Of a stretch of 64,000 nucleotides of DNA, positions 8,469 through 17,029 are shown in pieces. A program made the translations under genes and the position numbers. Positions within the stretch are counted from its first letter, which is position 1. Every line of letters starts with the position of its first letter. The DNA lies in assembly GCA_029243485.1 (NCBI GenBank), contig JAQWRY010000056.1, positions 1 to 64,000 of the forward strand, given 5' to 3'. The notes below the pieces were generated by a model. It was not told the origin of the DNA, ran no database searches, and saw only the letters and a list, made by a program, of their open reading frames with translations. Source of the DNA: Candidatus Binatia bacterium (GTDB lineage Bacteria > Desulfobacterota > Binatia > UBA12015).

Positions 8469-9824
8469 TCACCCGGCCCCGGGCGGTGACCGCGCTTCGA
8501 GTTCGGCCGCGATGGCCGCGTGCTCCGGCTCGTTCAGCCCGAAGCGGGTGAACAGTAGGGCACCCGCCAGGTAGCAGGCGCCCGGTAAGATCCCGACGAG
8601 AGCAAGCATCGCCGTCCTCGTCGTCTCGGTCTGTTCGACGTTTGGCTGGAAGCCGACCCACTGGAGCAGGGTCCCGGTGAGGATCGCCCCGACCCCGAAC
8701 GCGCCTTTGCGGATCATGTTCCAGATCGCGAAGTACGCGCCCTCCTTTCGCTCGTGGGTCAGGAACTCGTCGTAGTCGACGACGTCGGCTTGGATGGCCG
8801 GCGCCACGACCAGGCTGCAACCCCCTCCGACGCCGATCAGGAAGAGGATGACGAACAAGAGGACGTAGCCATCCTCTCCGACCCAGAACATCGCGAAGAA
8901 GCCGGCGGCCTGAAAGACCATGGCCATGAGCCAGAGCTTCTTCTTTCCAAAGCGGCGCGCGAGACGGACCCAGAGTGGCGTCAGCCCGACCTGGGGAAGG
9001 AAGTACACGAGAATGAGTGCTTCGGTAAGGTCGGGGGCGAGCACGATGTACTGCATGATGTACGGGGAGAGCATCGTGACGCTGGTCATCCCGAACGTCT
9101 CGATGCCGTAGACGACGAAGAGCAGGCGGCCCGGTTCGTTCCGGAAGACGTCGGCGAACGCCTTGGTGATGCGGACTGATCCACGTCCTTGATGCGCGAG
9201 TGGCTCGCGGAGCCGCGTGACGGCGATGCCGATCGCTGTCGCCATGGCGACTCCGGCGAAGAGGGAGACCCAAAAGGCCATCGTGCGCGGCACTGCGGCT
9301 GTTCGCAGAAGATAGACTCCGCCCAGACCCAGGAGTGCGCCTATGGCCTGGAGGACGTGGCGGTAGGCGAACAACCGGGTGCGCTCGTGGTAGGCCGTCG
9401 TCAGTTCCAGCCCGAGCGCGCCGTAGGGAATTGCGAATGCCGTGCTTGCTGTCTCGAAGGCGAACAGCGCGGCGCCCATCCAGAGGATGAGCGCAAACCC
9501 CGTGAGGGCTTCAGGAGGCGCCCACACCATCACGAACGTCGCGGCGAGCGGGACTGCAGAGGCGAGCATCCAGGTGCGTCTCCGGCCGCTGCGGGACATC
9601 GTCCGGTCGGAGAGGTAGCCGGCGACTGGATCCGATACCGCGTCCCAGAAGCGTCCGAGCCCCAGCAGTGTGCCCATCGCCGCCGGCGCGATCAGGAGCA
9701 CGTCGGTGCTGAACTTCATGAGGTAGATGCTGAACAGCATCATCACGAGCCCGAGCCCCGTGCTCGGCAGGCAGTAGGCGAAGATCGTGGAGGTGGGGAG
9801 AATGGACGGGCGCGCGTCGGACAT
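8469..9824 (-). CDS. MFS transporter, glycoside-pentoside-hexuronide:cation (MelB-like) family
   Basis: Inner-membrane symporter of 451 residues with about twelve hydrophobic segments. The N-terminal RFWDAVSDPVAGYLSDRT motif (residues about 58-75) carries the acidic residues that bind the coupling cation in MelB-type carriers, followed by RSGRRRTWM. Its ATG shares the A of the upstream receptor's TAA (TAATG at 9826-9822 on the minus strand), so translation is coupled to the TonB-dependent receptor gene. In such a pair the receptor brings the solute across the outer membrane and this protein across the inner one. GPH members in environmental genomes are not limited to sugars. Confidence 0.9.
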   Translation of the reverse strand: MSDARPSILPTSTIFAYCLPSTGLGLVMMLFSIYLMKFSTDVLLIAPAAMGTLLGLGRFWDAVSDPVAGYLSDRTMSRSGRRRTWMLASAVPLAATFVMVWAPPEALTGFALILWMGAALFAFETASTAFAIPYGALGLELTTAYHERTRLFAYRHVLQAIGALLGLGGVYLLRTAAVPRTMAFWVSLFAGVAMATAIGIAVTRLREPLAHQGRGSVRITKAFADVFRNEPGRLLFVVYGIETFGMTSVTMLSPYIMQYIVLAPDLTEALILVYFLPQVGLTPLWVRLARRFGKKKLWLMAMVFQAAGFFAMFWVGEDGYVLLFVILFLIGVGGGCSLVVAPAIQADVVDYDEFLTHERKEGAYFAIWNMIRKGAFGVGAILTGTLLQWVGFQPNVEQTETTRTAMLALVGILPGACYLAGALLFTRFGLNEPEHAAIAAELEARSPPGAG

Positions 9825-12274
9825 TAGAACCGGTACGAGATCTCACCGCCCCACGTCCGGGGTAGGCCTGGGTAGTTCACGAGGAAGCCGAAGGTGGATA
9901 CGGCGGGGACCGTGAAGTCGATGTACGTCTGGTCGGCCAGGTTCTTTCCCCAGAGCGCGATCTGCGCTCGATCATCCCAGAAGACGTACGAGAGCCGGGC
10001 GTTCAGGAGATTGTATCCCGGCTGGAACGTGTCCACCAGTTCGGGAGCCGTCACGAACATGCTGCTCTGGTAGTACCACTCGAGGCGCGGCGTGAGCCAA
10101 CCTGTGAGGATCTCCGGACCGTCTGCTTCGACGGCCAAGGAGTACTGAACGGCGACAAAGCTCGTGAACTCCGGCACCCGGTTGAACCGCTCTCCGCTCC
10201 GATCGATGATCTCGTCGGTCAGGGCGCTGATCGCGTCGGGGAAGTCGTCGTACCGGGCATCGGTGACGCCGATGTTGCCGGTGATCTGTAGGCCGTCGAT
10301 CGGATAGGCCAGCGTCTCGAGCTCGAAGCCCTTGGTGGTCGCCTCTGCCGCGTTCTCTGTGATGCGCTGGTAGATCGGAATGCCCTCGGGTCCCTCACCG
10401 ACGATCCGGGCCGAGATTCGTTGGATGTCCTCGTACTTGGCGAGAAAGAACGACGCATTGAAGGTGAGCCGGTTGTCGAACAGGATCGTCTTGAAGCCGA
10501 TCTCGAAGCTTTCGAGCGTCTCCGGTTCGAACGGCGCCGCCAGTGCGTCGACGCCTTCCTCGTTCTGGCCGCCGGGGAGTGCGTTGAAGCCACCTCCTTT
10601 GAAGCCCTGCGAGTAGGTGAAGTACCCCATGAGGTGATCGGTCCAACCTGGCAGGAGATCCTCGGGCAGTGTCGAGGCAATGCTTGCCATCGGAGTCCAG
10701 GCGGTGAACAGCCTCGAGTCGCTTACCGGCTTGAGCAGGACCTGGCCCGTATCGGGAACGAACTGCGTCAGGAGAAGAGACTTCTTGTCTTCGGTGTAGC
10801 GAATGCCGCCGGTTAGGCTCAGCCAGTCCGTCACGTCTGCGGTCGCCTGGAGGTACGGAGCCCACGTCCAGTTCTTGATCTTGGACGCATTCGTGTTGTG
10901 CTGGTTCAGCGGGGGCCCCACGTTCGTGGCCCGCTCGTCGGTCGCCGTCTCCCACTGTGCGAACAGGCCCGTCACGAAGACGAGTCGCCCGTCGAGCGCG
11001 CTGCCGTTCAGCTGCAGCTCGCCCGAAACCTGTTGCTGCTCGCCGGGGCGCCCGTCGAAGACCGAGCCGCCGGCCGTCGACTGCCAGACGACGTCGGCGG
11101 ACGTCCCGTCGACATCGAAGCGCACCCGCGGGCGCTGTTCGTTCCAGGCGCCGATCGCCTTCACCGAGAGGTCGTCGAGCTCCCAGAGCTCTCCGATCTC
11201 GTGGTTCAGTACACCCCAGGTCCCGTAACTCTCGATGTCGGAGAGGCCCTGGATGTTTTGATCGTTCTCGAAGAGGGTCGTGCGCCGGCACTCCGGATAG
11301 AACTGGGGGCCGTACAGCGGGGAGAGAGCGGCGTCGTCGTCGACGACGATGCACTTTCCGCCGCGACTCCGAACGTGGGAGCGCCCCCAGGTTCCCGTCA
11401 GGTCGATGGTTGTCGCGTCGTCCACGAGGAAGCGGAGGCCGCCGAGGAAGGTCATCTCGTCTCGATTGTTGTACGTCGTGTTCTGAGCCGTGTTGAAGAG
11501 ATAGCCGTTCCGATTCGCGGTGAAGAAGGCGAAGCGGCTCAACACACGGTCTTCGAAGATCGGGATGTTCAGCATCACCTGGGTCTCGAGGGAGCTGAAA
11601 TTGCCGGGTCGAACCAGCGCGAAGCCTTCAAAGTTGGGCTGCGGCTTCACGGTGGTCATGTTGATGGCACCACCCACGCTGTTCTTTCCGAAGAGCGTCC
11701 CCTGCGGACCGCGCAACACCTCGACCTGCTGGACGTCCACCACGCTCAGAAGCGATCCCGACGCGCGAGGGAGGAAGACCCCATCGAGGTAGATGGCGAC
11801 GCCCGGATCGAACTGGATCTCCCAGTTCGCGGTGCCGACTCCGCGGATTCGGAACGTGGCCAGGTTGCCAACGATGTTGTTGGTGTACTGGAGGTTCGGC
11901 ACCAACTCCGCGACCTGATCCAGGCGGTAGATGCCCGAGTCGCGGAGGTTCGAGGCGTTGAGCGCGGTCACCGAGACCGGGGTGTCCTCGAGCGCTTCCG
12001 CCCGGCGACGAGCGCGGACGACGATTTCTTCGATTCGGCTCTTGGCTTGGTGGTCGAGGCCCGTGGGCTCGCCGGCCGCCGCCGCTTCGACTTCCGCGGT
12101 GGCCGCGTCGACCTCGTCCGTCGTACCCGAGGGATCGGTCGCGGGGAGTCCTTGCCGTTGGTACTCGGCCGGGGCCTCGGGGGCGGTGGGCGCCTGCGCT
12201 CCCGCTTCGGCGGCTAGGACGTGCAGAACCACGATTGCCACGCAGACTGCGACTGCACCCGCCCCGCGGGTCAT
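9824..12274 (-). CDS. TonB-dependent receptor
   Basis: Outer-membrane beta-barrel of about 816 residues. I chose the ATG at 12274: it gives a compact Sec signal peptide (MTRGAGAVAVCVAIVVLHVL..AGA) and has GAGG upstream. A longer frame to 12475 runs into the dispersed repeat and is unlikely; ATG 12322 is the alternative. A low-complexity Ala/Glu/Pro linker leads to a TonB-box-like IEEIVVRARRR. The plug domain carries RIRGVG and VEVLRGPQGTLFGKNSVGGAI. The barrel ends in GGEISYRF, with the expected terminal Phe. First gene of an operon with MFS and PhyH genes. No FecIR-type regulator adjoins it. Confidence 0.92.
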   Translation of the reverse strand: MTRGAGAVAVCVAIVVLHVLAAEAGAQAPTAPEAPAEYQRQGLPATDPSGTTDEVDAATAEVEAAAAGEPTGLDHQAKSRIEEIVVRARRRAEALEDTPVSVTALNASNLRDSGIYRLDQVAELVPNLQYTNNIVGNLATFRIRGVGTANWEIQFDPGVAIYLDGVFLPRASGSLLSVVDVQQVEVLRGPQGTLFGKNSVGGAINMTTVKPQPNFEGFALVRPGNFSSLETQVMLNIPIFEDRVLSRFAFFTANRNGYLFNTAQNTTYNNRDEMTFLGGLRFLVDDATTIDLTGTWGRSHVRSRGGKCIVVDDDAALSPLYGPQFYPECRRTTLFENDQNIQGLSDIESYGTWGVLNHEIGELWELDDLSVKAIGAWNEQRPRVRFDVDGTSADVVWQSTAGGSVFDGRPGEQQQVSGELQLNGSALDGRLVFVTGLFAQWETATDERATNVGPPLNQHNTNASKIKNWTWAPYLQATADVTDWLSLTGGIRYTEDKKSLLLTQFVPDTGQVLLKPVSDSRLFTAWTPMASIASTLPEDLLPGWTDHLMGYFTYSQGFKGGGFNALPGGQNEEGVDALAAPFEPETLESFEIGFKTILFDNRLTFNASFFLAKYEDIQRISARIVGEGPEGIPIYQRITENAAEATTKGFELETLAYPIDGLQITGNIGVTDARYDDFPDAISALTDEIIDRSGERFNRVPEFTSFVAVQYSLAVEADGPEILTGWLTPRLEWYYQSSMFVTAPELVDTFQPGYNLLNARLSYVFWDDRAQIALWGKNLADQTYIDFTVPAVSTFGFLVNYPGLPRTWGGEISYRF

Positions 12275-12411
12275 GTCTCGCCTCGGTACATCGAGAGAAG
12301 CCCTCCTTGCTCGGCGCCTCATATCACGGAGTCGTGTCGAAGCGAGGGCCTCTAACCCCTGGAATGGGGTGCGGAGCTGGGGGCTCGACCGGTCGCTCGC
12401 GAAGCGGCCAT

Positions 12412-12508
12412 GCGGGTAGTCGACATGAAGCGCCTTTTTGCCGCTGGGGTGACAGAACGGTGCCTTATCGGGCATAGACGTGCAGTGTCCGTCCTAATAG
12501 TCGGTGGC
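12412..12508 (+). repeat. Dispersed structured repeat, copy 3
   Basis: GCGGGTAGTCGACATGAAGC, CCTTTTTGCCG, TGACAGAACGGTGCC, ATCGGGCATAGACGTGCA, CCTAAT: aligns end to end with the copies at 251-340 and 7127-7221, including the GCATAGACGTGCA block shared with copy 2. The terminal hairpin is degenerate. It sits just upstream of the TonB-receptor gene on the opposite strand, within the likely promoter region of that operon. Confidence 0.75.
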
Positions 12509-12810
12509 GTAGCCTACCTGATCCGCGACGACCTGGATCGAGTGCTGGTGGCCTGCCGCCCGGTTATCTCTCCCTGTCTTTTTCGAGACAGGAGCTGACC
12601 ACTATGCCGCATGATCGGATAGGGCGCTTGCTCGGCCTCACCCCGAGGCGCTCGATCCGAACGGGTCGGTTCGGCCTGAACGCGCTTCTCTTCGGCTGTC
12701 CATCGTCAGCTGAGTCGGGATCTTTGGGGCCGAAGTATCTCTTATAAATCAGGCCCATCTGTCCCGACGTCTTTGACGACGTGCACCATTTTTTCCTTTT
12801 CGAACTTCCC
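12509..12810. other. Spacer between TonB operon and kinase gene
   Basis: No recognised gene. The right half has visibly lower G+C, like the kinase gene it follows, and the minus-strand frame just after the kinase stop reads KMVHVVKDVGTDGP before a stop. This may belong to the same foreign segment. Confidence 0.35.
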
Positions 12811-13857
12811 TCACCCACCGTTCCCAGGGTAAGGCCTCAAGCCCAAGAGAATCTCAGCTCTTTCCGTGAGCGGATTCGCAGCCAATCCAGGGTCGGTGTA
12901 CTCGGCGAGGTGGTTTACCACGAGCGCATAGACGGCCTCTCGGTCTTGGCTAGTATCGACTTCGACACACTTCTTTTTGCTCTTGAAGAGCTCAACGGTG
13001 GGCAGAGTCTCGGCCTTGAAAGTATCGAACCTGAGCTTCATGCTCTCGACATTGTCGTCACTTCGGCCTGAGTACTTCGCGCGGCCCATGATGCGCTTTT
13101 CGAGGACATCGTAGGGACACTCAAAGTACAGCATCTTTGGAAGTTCAGCCTCGCGGCCGAAGATTTCATACCATGCTTCCAAATTGTCCAGGGAGCGTGG
13201 GAAACCATCGAGAAGGAAGTTGCTCTTGCCCGTCTTCCTTGTGACCTCCTCTATGGCGTTGTGGAGCAGAGTGACGACGATTTCGTTGGACACCAACTTT
13301 CCGGCGGCAATCGACTCCTCAATGGTAGCCGCAGCCGGCCCTCCCGCTTCGCGCTCGGCGCGAAGCAGGTCTCCGGTGGACAAGTGAGTCCAGCCCAGTT
13401 GCGACTGAGCGAGCTCACACATGGTTCCCTTTCCGGCACCCGGTCCGCCAAGAACGAAAACGACGTTGGGCTTGGGGCAGGGCTGTCTGGGGTCGTAGTG
13501 GTGAAGCACCAACTTGGGCGCCGGGGCGACTCCCATCTTGTAGACGTGCCACTCTGTGTCAGTGGGCGGCAGCTCATCTTCACAGGTCATGTCGTACGCG
13601 AGGTGACCGTCAAGGCGACAGATTCTCCACGACTTGTAGCTGTCGGAATAAGAAAGAGCCGGGCTTCTGGAAGATCTCCCATCGGCACGATCCCAGGCCA
13701 TCTTGCCGTTCCAATAGCCGAGACTGGATACGGTCCCGGATTCAGATTCGGTGGGAGGAGCCGTTGAAGGTAGGAAGAGACCGTCGACTTCGGGAAGACC
13801 GGCCCCAGACACTTCAATGAAAAACGTATTGGGCTTCAGCGGTTTCGTTTCGACCAT
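12811..13857 (-). CDS. Eukaryote-like UMP-CMP (adenylate-type) kinase with an extra N-terminal domain
   Basis: 348 residues from the ATG at 13857. Residues 131-322 are a nucleoside monophosphate kinase: P-loop GGPGAGKG (137-144), HLSTGDLLR (158-166), DGFPRSLDN (217-225) and a short LID with SGRSDDNVES (263-272), the signature of eukaryotic UMP-CMP kinases rather than bacterial Adk or Cmk. Residues 11-128 form a separate domain with VSGAGLPEVDG, YWNGKMAWDRADG, WRI and LDGHLAYD; I associate this pattern with proteins of marine microalgae. G+C is visibly lower than in the flanks. No good ribosome-binding site precedes the start, and the long frame further upstream is Ser/Arg/Pro junk. Expected reaction: ATP + UMP/CMP to ADP + UDP/CDP. 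Expression is uncertain; horizontal transfer is inferred. Confidence 0.75.
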   Translation of the reverse strand: MVETKPLKPNTFFIEVSGAGLPEVDGLFLPSTAPPTESESGTVSSLGYWNGKMAWDRADGRSSRSPALSYSDSYKSWRICRLDGHLAYDMTCEDELPPTDTEWHVYKMGVAPAPKLVLHHYDPRQPCPKPNVVFVLGGPGAGKGTMCELAQSQLGWTHLSTGDLLRAEREAGGPAAATIEESIAAGKLVSNEIVVTLLHNAIEEVTRKTGKSNFLLDGFPRSLDNLEAWYEIFGREAELPKMLYFECPYDVLEKRIMGRAKYSGRSDDNVESMKLRFDTFKAETLPTVELFKSKKKCVEVDTSQDREAVYALVVNHLAEYTDPGLAANPLTERAEILLGLRPYPGNGG

Positions 13858-13942
13858 ATTCGGGCCTGGAAGTAGCTGAATGGATTCCAAATAGCATTCC
13901 GGGCTTTCGGGGATCCCGCGGCGGGTCCGGTCAGTCCAGGCA

Positions 13943-14278
13943 CTAGTTGCGGTAGCGGGTGATGATGCTGGGACGGGGCTTGTTGTGGTAGGACACGGTC
14001 GCCACGATTGATCGGCGCTCGGGCATAAGGCCCGCGATGGCGATTCCCATCGAGAACACCGGATCTTGCCTGCCAAGCGCAGCGTCCTCGAAGGCAAGCC
14101 CGCTCGTGTCTTGCATCGCAAGATCGGCCGAGACGAGCACCACGTTCCAGTCGCCGGTGCGTGTGCCGTTGCCGTTGACGTCACGCGCCCGCAGCGACAC
14201 GAATCGGTCCCTTTCCGACTTCGCCATGCCGGGACGCTCGAGGGTGAGGCTGGGTTGAGGCTCGGCTCGTCGTCGCAT
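13943..14278 (-). pseudogene. Unassigned C-terminal fragment, possibly an ethylbenzene-dehydrogenase-type haem-binding domain
   Basis: 111 codons whose middle reads VNGNGTRTGDWNVVLVSADL and PVFSMGIAIAGLMPERRSI, ending RPSIITRYRN. The W-x-V-x-x-x-x followed by a hydrophobic GIAIAG segment and ER loosely recalls the cytochrome/ethylbenzene dehydrogenase haem-binding fold, in which a G-W-V strand precedes a hydrophobic strand. The N-terminus lacks a signal peptide and the fragment is short. High G+C, unlike the adjacent kinase gene. Confidence 0.3.
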
Positions 14279-14375
14279 TCGATCCCCCCTCCACTTGCCA
14301 TTCTACTTCGGATGGAGGGCTCGACTGGTCCGATCCGATCAGGTTCCTATCCGCCGAAGCATTCTGATCAGTGGC

Positions 14376-15000
14376 TTCGGCCGCGAGCTTTCTCTGGCGC
14401 CAACCGGGCACCCCAGTCGCTTTGGGAAAACGCCGCCAAACGTGCCGATATCCAGACCCTCCTCGACACCGGTGATGTCGAGTTGTTCGGCATGACCTAT
14501 CACCCGAGTTATCCCACGTCGGAGGGCTATGAGAATTGGGTCGAGTACGCGCTGGCGCAGAATCCAAATACGAGCTTTGCTCTCGCGCTACCCTCGGGGA
14601 CGAACCCCGAGAGCACCGGCGCCGCCGCTTACGCAAGCACCTGGCACCGAGGTCACTCGACTGCCTGGCACGACCTCATCGATACCCTTGGTACACTCGA
14701 CCCGGGCGTGGACCTCTTCTGCATACCCTACGGCTAGAGCGCGTTGGAACTTCGACTGCTGTCCGCAGCGGGCAGCCTGAATGACGTCGACTTCCTGGTC
14801 CGCGAAACGGGCGAGGCCATCTACGCGGATTCGTTTGGTCACGCCGGGACATCCTCATAGAGTTGGGGCGGCTGGTGTGGTTGAACGCTATTTACGGCGT
14901 GAATCTGACCACGTACGCCTACGATTCGGGACACATCGAGGAATTGAAAGGGATTGCTCAGTCGATCATGGATACCCATGAAGCCGCTTACGGTGAGCCT
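14376..15000 (+). pseudogene. Unrecognised protein broken by a stop and a frameshift
   Basis: The first frame reads SLWENAAKRADIQTLLDTGD, VELFGMTYHPSYPTSEGYEN, WHRGHSTAWHDLIDTLGTL to a TAG at 14735-14737, continues in frame as LELRLLSAAGSLNDVDFLVR and DSFGHAG, then needs a frameshift near 14848 to give ILIELGRLVWLNAIYGVNLT and IAQSIMDTHEAAYG. The protein was probably a cytoplasmic or secreted enzyme of more than 210 residues; the layout (TLLDTGD, TYHPSYP, ending LVWLNAIYG) vaguely suggests an SGNH-like hydrolase but I cannot name it. Dead. Confidence 0.55.
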
Positions 15001-15158
15001 CCGGCCATGGCGCCGTGGGGCGCTGCGTTTCTAGCAACGGCGCTCCTAGACGTCGGGGCCTGGAGCATCCTCTTCCGGGCGCGGGTGGAGTCTCTCCATC
15101 TGCGGCGACACACGGGTTCCAGGGCCGCATCGGCGCGCAGCGCGCAGGAGTAAAGAGA

Positions 15159-16820
15159 GTGACGAACGAGAATCAGTCTTCGCGAACGAGCAGGCCTGCC
15201 GAACACTACGACGCGGTGATTATCGGCGCGGGTGTCAGCGGCATGTATGCCCTGCACCACCTGCGCGAGATGGGCCTCTCGGTGCGCGTCTACGACGGCG
15301 CCAGCGACGTGGGGGGCACCTGGTGGTACAACCGCTACCCGGGTGCGCGAGTCGATGGTCCGGGCAGCCCCTTTTACTGCTACACGTTCTCGGACGAGCT
15401 CATGCAGGAGTGGGACTGGGGAGAGACGCAGTCCGAGCAGTCCGCGGTGCTGGACTATCTCGAACACGTCGCCGATCGGTTCGACCTCCGCCGCGACATC
15501 CAGTTCGAGACCTGGGTGCAAGACACCCGCTACGACGAAGCGGCGCAGCGCTGGATTGTGGAGACCAGCACGGGCGTGTGCGCCTCTGCCCAGTTCCTGA
15601 TCTGTGCCGTCGGCGCTCTCTCGACGGCGAACTTACCCGACATCCCGGGGATCAACGACTTCGCGGGCGAGTGCTACCACACCGGACGCTGGCCTCATGA
15701 GCCGGTTTCGTTCGAGGGCAAGCGCGTGGCCGTGATCGGGACAGGCTCCTCCGGGATCCAGGCGATCCCCGAGATCGCCAAGGAAGCGGCGCACGTGACG
15801 GTGCTCCAGCGTACGGCGCAATTCGCATTTCCTGCTGGGAATCGCGCCCTCACTCCCGACGACATGGCGGAGGCGAGAGAGGGTTGGGAAGCCGTCAAGG
15901 CGAAGATGCTCGCGCATATGGGTGGCTTCCCTTTCGACCCCCACTCGCGTTCGGCCCTCGAGGCGACCCCGGAGGAGCGCGAGGAACTGTACGAAAAGCT
16001 GTGGCAGCAGGGGAGCTTCAAGTTCTTCCTGGAGAGCTACAACGACATTGCGTTCAGTGAGGAAGCCAACAAGTCGCTCGCCGATTTCGTGCGCGCCAAG
16101 ATTCGCGGGATCGTGCGCGAGCCTGCGATCGCCGACAAGTTGATGCCGGACCACTTCGTGATGACCAAGCGTCCGATCCTCGAAGACGGCTACTTCGAGA
16201 CCTACAACCGCGACAACGTCACGTTGGTGGACCTGCGCGGGGATCCCATCGAGCGGTTCACGGAGGCGAGTGTGGTGACGCGGACAGGCGAGCACCCTAT
16301 CGACATGCTCGTTCTAGCGACCGGCTACGATGCCATCAGTGGCTCGATGTTGCGCCTCAACCCGAAGGGGCGGGGGGGGATGAGCCTGAAGGAGCGGTGG
16401 ACCGATCGGTTCCACAACTACCTGGGCCTCACGATCGGCGGCTTCCCCAATCTGTTCATGATTCACGGGCCCGGGTCGCCCGGCGTGTTCTACAACATGC
16501 CGCTAGGCGCCGAGCGGCAGATGGGCTGGATCGGAGAACTAGTGCGCCGTCTGCGCGACCGGAACCTTGGCGCAGTCGAGGCCTCGGCCGACAGCGAAGA
16601 AGCCTGGGCCAACGAGGTCAACGCGCTCGCCGACGCCACGCTCTTCCCTCGGACGGCTTCCTGGTGGACCGGCGCGAACGTTCCGGGCAAGCCCCGCTAC
16701 TTCTCCGCGTACCTGGGCGGCTCGATATACTACCAGCGCATCGCGGACGTGGCGGCCGGGGGTTACGATGGGTTCGTGTTCGAGAAAGCGCACGGCGCGG
16801 GCGATGTCGGAGCGGCCTGA
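15159..16820 (+). CDS. Baeyer-Villiger-type flavin monooxygenase
   Basis: 553 residues. The GTG at 15159 is chosen because AGGAG lies eight bases upstream; the longer open frame to 15015 is out of the domain. FAD-binding GAGVSG at 23-28, the BVMO fingerprint FAGECYHTGRWP at 168-179, and the NADPH-binding GTGSSG at 194-199. Expected reaction: NADPH- and O2-dependent insertion of oxygen next to a ketone, giving an ester or lactone, in the cytoplasm. Residues 47-66 (GASDVGGTWWYNRYPGAR) are the usual class-B motif. A second BVMO lies 1 kb downstream on the other strand; sequences differ enough that they are not a recent duplication. Substrate unknown: steroid or cycloketone-type ketones are typical. 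Confidence 0.93.
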   Translation: MTNENQSSRTSRPAEHYDAVIIGAGVSGMYALHHLREMGLSVRVYDGASDVGGTWWYNRYPGARVDGPGSPFYCYTFSDELMQEWDWGETQSEQSAVLDYLEHVADRFDLRRDIQFETWVQDTRYDEAAQRWIVETSTGVCASAQFLICAVGALSTANLPDIPGINDFAGECYHTGRWPHEPVSFEGKRVAVIGTGSSGIQAIPEIAKEAAHVTVLQRTAQFAFPAGNRALTPDDMAEAREGWEAVKAKMLAHMGGFPFDPHSRSALEATPEEREELYEKLWQQGSFKFFLESYNDIAFSEEANKSLADFVRAKIRGIVREPAIADKLMPDHFVMTKRPILEDGYFETYNRDNVTLVDLRGDPIERFTEASVVTRTGEHPIDMLVLATGYDAISGSMLRLNPKGRGGMSLKERWTDRFHNYLGLTIGGFPNLFMIHGPGSPGVFYNMPLGAERQMGWIGELVRRLRDRNLGAVEASADSEEAWANEVNALADATLFPRTASWWTGANVPGKPRYFSAYLGGSIYYQRIADVAAGGYDGFVFEKAHGAGDVGAA

Positions 16821-16890
16821 GCACCTCCGCTTCGGCAAGCTCAATGGCCTGCGGCTCTCAAACTGGATAGAGCGGCACGGCGCAACCGTC

Positions 16891-17013
16891 TCTGTGATCG
16901 AAACCTGGCGACGTCACTACAACGAGGTTCGGCCGCGCTCGAGCCAGGACTGCCAGACTCCGACCGAGTTCAAGAACAACATCAACCCGCCGGCCGAGGC
17001 GATCTCTCAATAA
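16891..17013 (+). mobile_element. IS3-family transposase C-terminal remnant
   Basis: A short frame reads SVIETWRRHYNEVRPRSSQD and TPTEFKNNINP, the end of the integrase core of IS3-type transposases (W-x-x-x-YN-x-x-RPHSS pattern, with R in place of H). Everything upstream, including the DDE residues, is missing, and no terminal inverted repeat was found. It is a scar of an old insertion between a BVMO gene and a broken SseB-like gene. Confidence 0.75.
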
Positions 17014-17029
17014 CCGACTGGGCCGAAGA

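Noticed and set aside
12274-12475. The longer N-terminus of the TonB-dependent receptor frame
   Set aside because: It would place the start inside the dispersed repeat and put more than 65 non-signal residues before the signal peptide; the ATG at 12274 gives a normal export signal.
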